Positions 48,654 through 56,749 of a stretch of DNA of 64,000 nt are shown here, in pieces. The stretch covers positions 1 to 64,000 of IMG/VR virus record IMGVR_UViG_3300028734_000019, one strand, 5' to 3'. The stretch comes from a virus. The notes under the pieces are model-generated. The model ran no database searches, was not told where the DNA came from, and worked only from the letters and a program-made list of their open reading frames with translations. Within the stretch, counting starts at the first letter, position 1. Each line of letters begins with the position of its first letter. Made by a program: the position numbers and the translations under genes.

Positions 48654-48686
48654 AAAAAGTCAGAATAAATATTCTGACTTTTTTAA
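48654..48686. terminator. Terminator hairpin
   Basis: AAAAAAGTCAGAATA / TATTCTGACTTTTTT hairpin with T-run, between 48617 and 48701, ending the long leftward transcript from 48.7-53.9 kb. Confidence 0.85.
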
Positions 48687-48700
48687 TGACTTTTTTATTT

Positions 48701-48898
48701 TTATCCAACATTCAACCATTGAGCGAGTGGCTGAACAATATACATAGAAAATAGAAAAATCATTAATATAATAATTGCTGTTGTTGGATATAATTTCCAA
48801 TGAAATTTTATTTTAGTAATAAATGATGATAAATGACATATAATGCATATCATAAGTGATATAATTTCTAAAAAAAGTAGAACATTTAGTTTTTCCAT
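48701..48898 (-). CDS. Small two-helix membrane protein
   Basis: 65 residues with two hydrophobic segments (about 4-26 and 38-58). The size suits a holin or a small inner-membrane factor, but no feature identifies it. Last gene before the terminator at 48654. Confidence 0.65.
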   Translation of the reverse strand: MEKLNVLLFLEIISLMICIICHLSSFITKIKFHWKLYPTTAIIILMIFLFSMYIVQPLAQWLNVG

Positions 48899-48900
48899 GA

Positions 48901-49194
48901 TTAATTTATTAAATTTAATTTATTTAATTTATTCTTTCTTGTTACATTTATTATTGCAATGTCAATGAGTTTATCAGTGTATTCATCTTTATAATATCTG
49001 AATTTATATGAATTCTTCATAATTTCCAATTGATGCACGTTAGCATTCATCAATTTATTAAGAATACCTTCCTCCAATTTTTTGTAGAAAAGCATTTCTC
49101 CGACTACTTTAATATCCTTATATTTTAAAGTAAGTTCAGAAATTAATTCTAAGTCATCACAACTTTTTTTTAATTGTTCAATTAATTCCTTCAT
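48901..49194 (-). CDS. Small helical protein with RKNKLNKLNLIN tail
   Basis: 97 residues, helical throughout (DDLELISELTLKYKDIKV...). Ends INVTRKNKLNKLNLIN, a clear tail family member. Confidence 0.75.
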   Translation of the reverse strand: MKELIEQLKKSCDDLELISELTLKYKDIKVVGEMLFYKKLEEGILNKLMNANVHQLEIMKNSYKFRYYKDEYTDKLIDIAIINVTRKNKLNKLNLIN

Positions 49195-49202
49195 TTAATT
49201 AT

Positions 49203-49535
49203 TTAGATTAAACTTATTTTATATCCTAATTTTTTTAAACCTTTATGAAAATTGTCAATATCTAAAACTCCACTATTTTTTAGTAAAATATTAATATTAT
49301 CTATTTCCTTTTTTTCTTCAATTTCAAATTCTAATTGACCTTTCACAAATCTTATGACATCTGAATCATTAGGATATAAATTAACAATTTCTTTTAAATC
49401 ATCAGTAGTTAAATCGTATTTATTCATCATATCGCCTACTTCTGATAAATAGTCAAACACTGAATATCCTTCATTATCATCACTATTCACAAAATTTTTC
49501 ATTTCATTGTAGAATTTTTCTAATTTTACTTTCAT
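49203..49535 (-). CDS. Small helical acidic protein
   Basis: 110 residues, two helical domains; CTS-like MKVKLEKFYNEMKNF start. No family recognised and no tail. Confidence 0.7.
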   Translation of the reverse strand: MKVKLEKFYNEMKNFVNSDDNEGYSVFDYLSEVGDMMNKYDLTTDDLKEIVNLYPNDSDVIRFVKGQLEFEIEEKKEIDNINILLKNSGVLDIDNFHKGLKKLGYKISLI

Positions 49536-49536
49536 G

Positions 49537-50049
49537 TTACATTATTTTTTTAGATGTTTTATTGAATATTGGTGCACAATTTTTTAATTTACACCATTGA
49601 ACAGAATTTAATGTTTTTGTGTCATACAAACTACCTGTTTTCTCTCCATTATATGAAATGTCATGATAGTAAACTTTACCCCAATGATACACAAGAATCA
49701 TATTTCTTTTGTGATCAGGATTATACCTACTTGGAATTTCATGAAATGGTACTTCTTTGCCAAGATTATAATTATCTGATAAATTATAATCCTTATATTC
49801 AAAGTTATCTAAACTTTGATATTCTGTACCATCAAACATCCAAGAATCTTTAATACTATTGAAATGAATATTCATTAATCTACAGAACTCTTGAGATTTT
49901 ATGATAGTAGTGTTAAGAAGACGAAATTCATTAATTGATATTCTTTTGTCTACTTTTTTTGTTTCATTTCTTATAGAAAAAGTATCAGTATTTTCATTAT
50001 ACTGTATCAATTTTTTACAATCTGTTTTATAATATACTTTTTTGTTCAT
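49537..50049 (-). CDS. Unknown 170-residue protein
   Basis: Tyr/His/Asn-rich alpha/beta protein (YRLNPDHKRNMILVYHWGKVYYHD-like centre). No family recognised. Closely spaced (one to four bases) to both neighbours. Confidence 0.7.
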   Translation of the reverse strand: MNKKVYYKTDCKKLIQYNENTDTFSIRNETKKVDKRISINEFRLLNTTIIKSQEFCRLMNIHFNSIKDSWMFDGTEYQSLDNFEYKDYNLSDNYNLGKEVPFHEIPSRYNPDHKRNMILVYHWGKVYYHDISYNGEKTGSLYDTKTLNSVQWCKLKNCAPIFNKTSKKIM

Positions 50050-50052
50050 TAT

Positions 50053-50388
50053 TTATTTTTTAAGAGTAATTAGATAATACTCATCTTCAATTATCATTGA
50101 TTTGTATGATAAATCAGAAGTACATTGATAATTACCAGAAGGTAACATCATCAATATGTCTTGTTCTTCAATAGGTAAATCAAGTTGTTCATAATCACCA
50201 TCTAAGAAAACAGGAATATCAAATTCTGCTAATTCTTCAGCATCACCATGTATGTATGCACCTTTTCCTTTTGCTGAGTAATTACTTAGAACTCCTAAAT
50301 TAATATCATCAGTAGATATTAATAATTCTCTGTCACTTGAAGAGAACATACCATGTGGATTTGTTGTCGTAAATCTTAATTGCTTCAT
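50053..50388 (-). CDS. Unknown 111-residue protein
   Basis: Beta-rich, with GMFSSSDRELLISTDDIN near the start. No family recognised. Confidence 0.7.
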   Translation of the reverse strand: MKQLRFTTTNPHGMFSSSDRELLISTDDINLGVLSNYSAKGKGAYIHGDAEELAEFDIPVFLDGDYEQLDLPIEEQDILMMLPSGNYQCTSDLSYKSMIIEDEYYLITLKK

Positions 50389-50403
50389 AAATATATTGTG
50401 TTA

Positions 50404-50919
50404 TTATTCTTCAATGAAATTGCATATTAAATTATCACTAAATAAACTATCTGACTTTATGAAAATCACATATCCATTTTCAATTTTATTTATAAAATCA
50501 TTATAATTATTTTCAATTGTGCCTTTTATTTCTTTCAATTCAATACAATCAAAAAATTTAAAAGCATCATAATCATCATCTGATTTTTTTATTAACCATT
50601 CAGTTCTTTCTTCTTTTGTTTTAAAAGATACGTGACCATATCTGTGTTCATATGCAATGAAGTCATTATCAACTAATTCTAAATAATTCTCATCAATTAG
50701 ATTGTATGATTTCTCCGTCAATTTAGATTTAATTATACTTCTATCATATTCAAATAACAATGAATCAACACTACCGTCTTTTTCAACAAATTTAGATAAA
50801 AAATATTTTCTGAATTCTTCATCTTCACACGTTGTTTTTTTGTATTCTTCAATAAGTTCTTGCCTAATTTTCAAATATCTTGAAATTAAATCATTATCTT
50901 TATTTACAATTGATTTCAT
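50404..50919 (-). CDS. Unknown 171-residue acidic helical protein
   Basis: Helical N-terminal half rich in Glu/Lys, Asp-rich middle (KKSDDDYDAFKFFDCIE). No motif recognised. Confidence 0.7.
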   Translation of the reverse strand: MKSIVNKDNDLISRYLKIRQELIEEYKKTTCEDEEFRKYFLSKFVEKDGSVDSLLFEYDRSIIKSKLTEKSYNLIDENYLELVDNDFIAYEHRYGHVSFKTKEERTEWLIKKSDDDYDAFKFFDCIELKEIKGTIENNYNDFINKIENGYVIFIKSDSLFSDNLICNFIEE

Positions 50920-50922
50920 ATA

Positions 50923-51348
50923 TTAATTATCATATAATTGAGTTAATTTGCAAATTTCAAGTATTGTTATGTCTTTTGATACATCTTTACCTATGCTTCT
51001 ATTATATGGTATCTCAACTGTGAAATAGTAATCTTTCCTAATATCCCACATTATTGATTTTCTATTACCCCAAAATATCACAACATATGAGCTATCTGAT
51101 TTAAGTTTAATTGTCATATCAGTATAATAACTATCTTTGAAATACATTTGAAATACTTTGTTTTTTAAGTTATTATATTCACCTGATTTTAAGTGTTCTC
51201 CATTTTCAATAATACAATCTTTATATTTAGAATTGATAAAATCTGATTTTTCTGATAATTTAACAGAATAAGAATATATTAATCCTGAAATTACAGTAAA
51301 TAATAATGTGAACCAAATTATAAATAAAATGTTTTCAAATGTTTTCAT
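50923..51348 (-). CDS. Membrane-anchored paralog of 51335-51649
   Basis: 141 residues with an N-terminal membrane helix (about 5-25), followed by a beta domain sharing YYTDMTIKL...WGNR...W-x-x-R-x-D/E-x-x-F with its neighbour (YYTDITINL...WGNRDSWLW). One copy is membrane-anchored and one soluble, like the coiled-coil pair at 26.4-27.5 kb. Confidence 0.7.
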   Translation of the reverse strand: MKTFENILFIIWFTLLFTVISGLIYSYSVKLSEKSDFINSKYKDCIIENGEHLKSGEYNNLKNKVFQMYFKDSYYTDMTIKLKSDSSYVVIFWGNRKSIMWDIRKDYYFTVEIPYNRSIGKDVSKDITILEICKLTQLYDN

Positions 51349-51649
51349 AATAATATTTTTTTGCTTTAAGAATATTTATTATCTGAGTGTCTATTTCTGT
51401 GTGCTTACTTTTTCTGATGATGTTTTCTGTGAATATAAAATCTTCTCTAAAAATCCATAACCATGAATCTCTATTACCCCAATAACAAACTGTGTAAAAC
51501 CTATCATCATCACCACAAGTCGATAGATTAATAGTTATATCTGTATAATAACCATTTTTCTTATGAAGAAAAAAATGTTCATTCTTACTATCATATTCAA
51601 ACTTATCAAAGTTTCTCAGTATGAATTTTTTGCATCTTGATTTTATCAT
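51335..51649 (-). CDS. Soluble paralog of 50923-51348
   Basis: 104 residues; basic start (IKSRCKKFILRNFDK), then the shared YYTDITINL...CYWGNRDSWLWIFREDF core. It overlaps the membrane-anchored paralog by 14 nt. Confidence 0.7.
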   Translation of the reverse strand: MIKSRCKKFILRNFDKFEYDSKNEHFFLHKKNGYYTDITINLSTCGDDDRFYTVCYWGNRDSWLWIFREDFIFTENIIRKSKHTEIDTQIINILKAKKYYYENI

Positions 51650-52020
51650 TGTTCTATTTTTAACTCACCAAAAATATCATTATCCATATCTACCATTTCT
51701 TGTAGTTGTTTTTCTCTTGAGTCCATTTTAAATCCATTTAAATAAAGTTGAGCGACATCATTTAAATCCATTATAATCAAGTGTGTATATAACAAGTCAA
51801 TTTTCATTTCTTCTATGTTCCACCCTTTATTATTTCTAATTCCATCTGATAATACATCAATAACACAAAACTCTCCACAAATTGACTTTATTAATATTGC
51901 AAGTGCAGAGTTATAAACTTTTTCTTTGTGACATCTTGTTATTATAGAGTCAGCTTTTTCTCTAAATTTCTCTAAAACTTCTTTGAAATTTCCAAGTGGT
52001 TTAATATCTTCTATTTTCAT
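51646..52020 (-). CDS. Small helical protein
   Basis: 124 residues, all-helical (KEVLEKFREKADSIITRCHKEK...). Ends NDIFGELKIEQ. Overlaps 51335-51649 by 4 nt. No family recognised. Confidence 0.7.
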   Translation of the reverse strand: MKIEDIKPLGNFKEVLEKFREKADSIITRCHKEKVYNSALAILIKSICGEFCVIDVLSDGIRNNKGWNIEEMKIDLLYTHLIIMDLNDVAQLYLNGFKMDSREKQLQEMVDMDNDIFGELKIEQ

Positions 52021-52036
52021 GATTATTTAATTTTTA

Positions 52037-52342
52037 TTATAAATTCCTGATGATATCTATCTTTCCATCTTTCATATACACCACAGTTTTATCATATGTC
52101 CATTTTTCTTTACCATTTGACATTTTAACAATATTTAAAGGTCTTTCATATGTTCTGTTCATGTATTGAATGGACATTCCTTTTGATAATGTATATGTCT
52201 TGTTGGTTTCAAGCATCATGGCTGTATTAATAGTTGTATCTTTAATAGATATAAGTGTAACTCCTACCGATGTAGTCACTCTATTCTGAGATGAAACATA
52301 ACTACTCATAAATAAAAATAGAATAAATATGATATTTTTCAC
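52037..52342 (-). CDS. Secreted small protein
   Basis: 101 residues with an N-terminal signal peptide (MKNIIFILFLFMSSYVSSQ, cleavage near SSQ) and a beta-rich mature part (TTSVGVTLISIKD..., TYERPLNIVKM). Probably periplasmic. Function unknown. Confidence 0.7.
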   Translation of the reverse strand: MKNIIFILFLFMSSYVSSQNRVTTSVGVTLISIKDTTINTAMMLETNKTYTLSKGMSIQYMNRTYERPLNIVKMSNGKEKWTYDKTVVYMKDGKIDIIRNL

Positions 52343-52353
52343 TTCTGAAGTAT

Positions 52354-52860
52354 TTAATGATTTAGTTTTGAATCATATTCCATACCAATTGATATTAACC
52401 AATCATTAGCAGATTCAATAGTAGTAAAATGATCAGTTTCAAAAATATTCTCTTGAACACAATCCCAATATTCATTAAAATCTGGATGATTAACACATTC
52501 AATATCATCGTATGATTCATCTTCTGCTTTATAATCAATAACACAACAAATGACATCATCTTCAACATAACATAAAAATATAGCTTCATCAGTATTTATT
52601 TCACTTCTGTCCCTACCCTTATACTTTTCTTCAATCCTATTGTCTTTTATTGATAATACTTCATCATCATTCGCATCAGTGACTAAAGGACTCCATATTT
52701 CAGTTCCATTAATTACTGTCACAAAGGCTTTATAACCATCTTTGTTTTTGAATCTATAGTGTGTAACGACATCATTGTCAGGCTGAACTACAACAAACTC
52801 CCAATCAATAATACCAAAACATTCTTCTATTTTTTTCTTGCAATTTTCTAATATATTCAT
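52354..52860 (-). CDS. Unknown 168-residue acidic protein
   Basis: Acidic alpha/beta protein (VVQPDNDVVTHYRFKNKDGYKAFVTVIN at the start; Cys in CYVEDDVICCVID). Last helix ESANDWLISIGMEYDSKLNH. No family recognised. Confidence 0.7.
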   Translation of the reverse strand: MNILENCKKKIEECFGIIDWEFVVVQPDNDVVTHYRFKNKDGYKAFVTVINGTEIWSPLVTDANDDEVLSIKDNRIEEKYKGRDRSEINTDEAIFLCYVEDDVICCVIDYKAEDESYDDIECVNHPDFNEYWDCVQENIFETDHFTTIESANDWLISIGMEYDSKLNH

Positions 52861-52863
52861 AAA

Positions 52864-53091
52864 TTATTTAAATTTATATTTTTTCTTAGTTTCTTCAATG
52901 TCTTTATTCATTTTTTCAATAATAGAACTGATTTTGTTCTCTCTTTGTTCAGAACAACTTACATCTTCACCTCCATACTCTCCTATATTATCACATTCAT
53001 AATAATCAAACTTATATTTTGGATTATAAATTTTAGCAATATTATTTAATGCTTCATTTTTAATTTGCTGTAAAATTTCATCTTTCGTCAT
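52864..53091 (-). CDS. Small helical protein with two Cys
   Basis: 75 residues, helical ends around DYYECDNIGEYGGEDVSCSEQ. No family recognised. Confidence 0.7.
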   Translation of the reverse strand: MTKDEILQQIKNEALNNIAKIYNPKYKFDYYECDNIGEYGGEDVSCSEQRENKISSIIEKMNKDIEETKKKYKFK

Positions 53092-53106
53092 ATAAATATA
53101 TTTAGA

Positions 53107-53286
53107 TTATTTATCAAATCCAGCGAGTTCAATAACGATATCTTCTTTTAATTTACCAGTGCAAATAGCAAGAACCTCACTAATTTCAAAAATAGAAATT
53201 CTATTTTCTACATCTTCTTGATTTTTGCTTGATCGAACAAATGCTCTTGCATTTTTAATCATCATTTGATAATAAGGATTTTCCAT
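53107..53286 (-). CDS. Small unknown protein
   Basis: Start at 53286 (MENPYYQMMIKNARAFVRSSKNQEDV) is chosen because the in-frame ATG at 53322 overlaps the promoter. 59 residues, helical, ending GKLKEDIVIELAGFDK. No family recognised. Confidence 0.65.
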   Translation of the reverse strand: MENPYYQMMIKNARAFVRSSKNQEDVENRISIFEISEVLAICTGKLKEDIVIELAGFDK

Positions 53287-53311
53287 TTGATTTAGTTTTA
53301 TAATTATGATA

Positions 53312-53340
53312 CAAAGATACAACTATTTTTTATGCTTCAA
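53312..53340 (-). promoter_or_regulatory. Bacteroidota-type promoter for 53107-53286
   Basis: Minus strand TTG, 18 nt, TATCTTTG, lying at the end of the upstream gene 53330-53629. Confidence 0.65.
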
Positions 53341-53629
53341 GTAAAATATTATTATTTTTTGTGATTTTTTGTGATTCTTCTATTTGTTTTAATTTTACTT
53401 TCCTTTCTTCTTTCTCAGAATAAAAAAATCTATTAAAATTAGGAAGTGAATCATAATCATCTTCTAATGAGAAACAATAATAATTATATTGATAATTAAC
53501 AATAATACGCATCTCAATCATATATGTGTATATCTCATTAATTTCATAATATTTATTTATTATAAAACCATATATTGATTCTTTGCAACGATATTTCCTT
53601 TCTTTATTTATTTTTTTATTATCTGACAT
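53330..53629 (-). CDS. Small protein with EERKVKLKQIEES tail; paralog of 53619-53861
   Basis: 99 residues, Tyr-rich beta body (YGFIINKYYEINEIYTYMIEMRIIVNYQYNYYCF) and the end YSEKEERKVKLKQIEESQK..., shared with the next gene (YTEKEERKLKLENIKNVR). The conserved K-E-E-R-K-x-K-L shows that the tail is recognised beyond the last ten residues. Confidence 0.75.
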   Translation of the reverse strand: MSDNKKINKERKYRCKESIYGFIINKYYEINEIYTYMIEMRIIVNYQYNYYCFSLEDDYDSLPNFNRFFYSEKEERKVKLKQIEESQKITKNNNILLEA

Positions 53630-53861
53630 TTTTAATATTTTCTAATTTTAATTTCCTTTCTTCCTTCTCAGTATAAAAATAATCATAAAAATTTAAATAT
53701 GTATAATAACCTTCCTCAAATATAAAATTTTCATAAATAGGATAATTATCCAAATATATTGAAATACAATTAAAAGATATCATATGAATATCATAAATAT
53801 TACCTTTAATACAATACTTTGAGTTTTTCTTACAAAGATGTTTCCTATTTATATTGAACAT
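53619..53861 (-). CDS. Small protein with EERKLKLENIKN tail; paralog of 53330-53629
   Basis: 80 residues with the same plan as its neighbour: Cys/Lys/Tyr-rich start, alternating hydrophobic strands, and the tail YTEKEERKLKLENIKNVR. It overlaps the neighbour by 11 nt. Confidence 0.75.
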   Translation of the reverse strand: MFNINRKHLCKKNSKYCIKGNIYDIHMISFNCISIYLDNYPIYENFIFEEGYYTYLNFYDYFYTEKEERKLKLENIKNVR

Positions 53862-53903
53862 GTTTTATAATTTTTTAATATTCGTGATACAAAGATATAT
53901 AAA

Positions 53904-53930
53904 AAAAGCCAGAACTAATCTGACTTTATT
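53904..53930. terminator. Imperfect terminator hairpin upstream of the 53.8 kb genes
   Basis: AAAGCCAGA / TCTGACTTT with one mismatch and T-runs, directly downstream of dnaK on the minus strand. Confidence 0.6.
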
Positions 53931-53956
53931 TTTTATTTTAAATTATTTTAAAAAAA

Positions 53957-55843
53957 TTATTTTACTTCCTCAAAATCTACGTCTGTCACATTTTCAGAAT
54001 CATCTTTATTAGGTGATTGAGTTTCATTTGTTGGATTAGAATCATTTGTTGACTCATTTTGAGATTTTTCATAAAGCTTAGAACTAATATTTTGCCAAGA
54101 ATCATTCAATTCTTTAATGCAGTTATCAATAGTATCAACATTTTGAGTTTTGTGAGCTTCTTTAAGATTACCAAGCTTAGAATTCAATTCAGTTTTGTTT
54201 TCTTCAGTTAACTTATCAGAAAAATCTTCAATTTGTTTTTCTGTTTGAAAAATCATAGAATCTGCTTGATTAAGTTTATCAACTTTCTCTTTTTCTTTTT
54301 TATCTGAATCAGCATTTTGTTCAGCTTCATTCTTCATTCTTTCAATCTCTTCTTTTGTTAACGATGATTTACCTTCAATTCTAATATCATTGGATTTTCC
54401 AGTTGCTTTATCAACAGCTTTGACTGTTAGAATAGAATTGCTATCAATGCTGAATGTGATTTCTACTTGTGGTGTACCTCTACGAGCAGGTGGAACATCA
54501 AGTGAAAATGTACCTAAGTGTTTGTTGTTTACATACATAGGTCTTTCTCCTGTACAAACATTAACCTGGACACTTGGTTGGTTATCCGAAGCCGTACTGA
54601 ATACCTGTGACTTACTTGTCGGTATTGTAGTATTTGCTTCTATCATTTTAGTTGATACACCACCCATGGTTTCAATACAGAAGCTCAACGCTGTAACATC
54701 AAGTAATAATATGTCAGTTGTATCTCCAGCAAGAACGGATCCTTGTATAGCAGCCCCTGATGCTATGGCAGTATCAGCGTTAAGAGACTTGTTAGATTTC
54801 TTACCAAAATATTTTTCAATGTTATCTACTAAATATGGTATTCTTGTGCTACCTCCTACAAGAACAATTTCATCAATATCACTTATATTCTTATTGCTTT
54901 TTTTAATTGATGATTTAATTAATTTCATTGTTTCGTCAACATAAAATTGAATTAATTGTTCAAATTTGGCACGAGTTATAGTTTTAACTAAATGTTTTGG
55001 CGTTCCGTCAACTGCAGTAATATAAGGTAAATTGATTTCTGTTTGTGTAACATTAGATAACTCAATTTTTGCTTTTTCTGCTGCTTCTGTGACACGTTGA
55101 AGAGCCATAGGATCTTTTCTTATATCTACTCCTGATTCTTTTAAAAAATCATCAGAAATGTAATTAACAAGTGCATCATCAATTAAATTACCTCCAAGAT
55201 CTAAACTACCATCTGTTGCTATTACTTCAAATAAGCCATCTTCAATTGAAATTGAACTAAAATCTGATGTACAACCACCACTATCTATTATAAAATATAA
55301 TTTATCAGTTTCATTTTTTATGTTTAATGAAGCAGCAGTTGGTTCTGATATAATTCTTTCTACTTTTAATCCAGCAATTTCTCCTGCTACTTTTGTGCTA
55401 CTTCTTTCATCTGAATTAAAATACGCTGGTACTGTTATTACAGCACTTTCTACATTTGCTCCAAGATAATCCTCTGCTGTTTTTTTCATTTTTTGAAGAA
55501 TGATTGCAGATATTTCTTCTGGTGAATATATTCTATCTCCAATTTTTACAGCAGCTTTACCATTATTATCTACAATGTCATAAGGACGTTTTAGATGTTT
55601 AACTTCGTCATAAGTTCTACCAATAAGTCTTTTGATATTAAAAATTGTGTTTTTTGGATTTAATGCTGCTTGCCTTTTAGCTGCATCACCAACTTTAATT
55701 TCTCCTGTTTTCACATCAAATGCAACAACAGATGGTGTTGATACTGATCCTTCTGAATTAGGTATGACAATTGTTTGTCCACCTTCTACAATAGATACTG
55801 CTGAGTTATATGAACCCAAGTCAATTCCAATAATTTTTCCCAT
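53957..55843 (-). CDS. dnaK: DnaK/Hsp70 chaperone
   Basis: 628 residues, full-length. GIDLGSYNSAVSIVEGGQTIVIPNSEG (phosphate 1 loop; Tyr-Asn in place of the usual T-T-N-S), PAYFNSDERSSTK (phosphate/adenosine region), FIIDSGGCTSDFS (phosphate 2; D-G-G-C for D-x-G-G-G-T), VGGSTRIPYL (adenosine loop), then the substrate-binding domain from about residue 370 and a helical lid; the C-terminus DVDFEEVK matches bacterial DnaK tails. Variation at the active-site G-G-T region (SGGCTS) may alter ATPase kinetics. Supplied by the phage for virion-protein folding or to modify host chaperone use. No dnaJ or grpE is seen in the window. Confidence 0.92.
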   Translation of the reverse strand: MGKIIGIDLGSYNSAVSIVEGGQTIVIPNSEGSVSTPSVVAFDVKTGEIKVGDAAKRQAALNPKNTIFNIKRLIGRTYDEVKHLKRPYDIVDNNGKAAVKIGDRIYSPEEISAIILQKMKKTAEDYLGANVESAVITVPAYFNSDERSSTKVAGEIAGLKVERIISEPTAASLNIKNETDKLYFIIDSGGCTSDFSSISIEDGLFEVIATDGSLDLGGNLIDDALVNYISDDFLKESGVDIRKDPMALQRVTEAAEKAKIELSNVTQTEINLPYITAVDGTPKHLVKTITRAKFEQLIQFYVDETMKLIKSSIKKSNKNISDIDEIVLVGGSTRIPYLVDNIEKYFGKKSNKSLNADTAIASGAAIQGSVLAGDTTDILLLDVTALSFCIETMGGVSTKMIEANTTIPTSKSQVFSTASDNQPSVQVNVCTGERPMYVNNKHLGTFSLDVPPARRGTPQVEITFSIDSNSILTVKAVDKATGKSNDIRIEGKSSLTKEEIERMKNEAEQNADSDKKEKEKVDKLNQADSMIFQTEKQIEDFSDKLTEENKTELNSKLGNLKEAHKTQNVDTIDNCIKELNDSWQNISSKLYEKSQNESTNDSNPTNETQSPNKDDSENVTDVDFEEVK

Positions 55844-55854
55844 AATTTACTTTT

Positions 55855-56088
55855 TTATTTTTTATTTAATTTTTCTAATTTTAATTTTCTATATTCTTTA
55901 ACAGACATGAATCTTGTTACTCTGAATCTTCCTTTTATATCAGTTAATGAAACACTAATAGTATTAAAATAATATCCGTCATTCTTTACCTCATATGTTG
56001 AGTATTTTTTTAAATTTTTATATGGTTCATATGTAGTAGTATCATCACTATCATCAATACAAACTACAATTTCTCCTAATTTAAACAT
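55855..56088 (-). CDS. Small SH3-like protein with EYRKLKLEKLNKK tail
   Basis: 77 residues. FKLGEIVVCIDDSDD (barrel start), GYYFNTISVSLTDIKGRFRVTRF, then SVKEYRKLKLEKLNKK, one of the cleanest tails in the set. Lies 12 nt before dnaK on the same strand. Confidence 0.8.
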   Translation of the reverse strand: MFKLGEIVVCIDDSDDTTTYEPYKNLKKYSTYEVKNDGYYFNTISVSLTDIKGRFRVTRFMSVKEYRKLKLEKLNKK

Positions 56089-56184
56089 TATTATTTAATT
56101 ACTTCTTATTATTCAAATCTTATGCCAAAACAAATATAATGACAATGAGTCATAGTATATGACAAATTGACATTATATATTTTT

Positions 56185-56463
56185 TTAACTGTCAAAAACA
56201 ATCATCATTTTATTTATCCAAGGATGTGCTTCAAAAAAAGCTAATACCCAATAATATGCTTCTGTGTCATAATCATCTCTATTTTCTTCAATTAATTCAG
56301 ATTTTATCCAATGAGATATACCTTCTACTGATGATATATTATGCTCTCTTATATAATCGCAACAGTCGTTCCATTCCATGTTAGAATTTATTGTTATAAA
56401 TTCTATAATCTCACATTCATCTACATAATGAATCTGTTTAGTTTCATCTAATACTTGTTTCAT
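56185..56463 (-). CDS. Small unknown protein
   Basis: 92 residues, alpha/beta, with a WNDCCDYIREHN segment and an end AHPWINKMMIVFDS. No family recognised. Confidence 0.7.
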   Translation of the reverse strand: MKQVLDETKQIHYVDECEIIEFITINSNMEWNDCCDYIREHNISSVEGISHWIKSELIEENRDDYDTEAYYWVLAFFEAHPWINKMMIVFDS

Positions 56464-56473
56464 ATTTTTAAGA

Positions 56474-56656
56474 TTAATAATACCAACAATTTAAACAAGC
56501 TTCAATATTATCATCAATTTCAACTAATGATTCTAAATCTTGACTTCCATGTGGAAAAATCTCATTACTTGAAATTTTTTCTCTTAAATCATCAATATGC
56601 TTTAATAGATTTTCTCTAAGAGTTACTTCATATTTTTTTCTATCTTCTTCTGTCAT
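56474..56656 (-). CDS. Small helical protein
   Basis: 60 residues, helical, ending EACLNCWYY (C-x-x-C at the C-terminus). First gene behind the promoter at 56671-56701. Confidence 0.65.
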   Translation of the reverse strand: MTEEDRKKYEVTLRENLLKHIDDLREKISSNEIFPHGSQDLESLVEIDDNIEACLNCWYY

Positions 56657-56670
56657 TTTTATATTTTGTG

Positions 56671-56701
56671 CAAAGATAATAAAATTATTTGTATCTTACA
56701 A
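56671..56701 (-). promoter_or_regulatory. Bacteroidota-type promoter between rtcB and the dnaK run
   Basis: Minus strand TTG, 20 nt, TATCTTTG, 15 nt before the start of 56474-56656. It separates the dnaK transcript from rtcB. Confidence 0.7.
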
Positions 56702-56709
56702 ATTTTCGC

Positions 56710-56745
56710 AAAAAAAAAGGATGAAAATAATTTTTTCATCCTTTT
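56710..56745. terminator. Terminator downstream of rtcB
   Basis: AAAAAGGATGAAAA / TTTTTCATCCTTTTT hairpin with T-run. Confidence 0.85.
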
Positions 56746-56749
56746 TTAT

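Noticed and set aside
54390-54944. 184-codon open frame on the plus strand
   Set aside because: Entirely antisense to dnaK, no family resemblance, and no promoter or suitable spacing.
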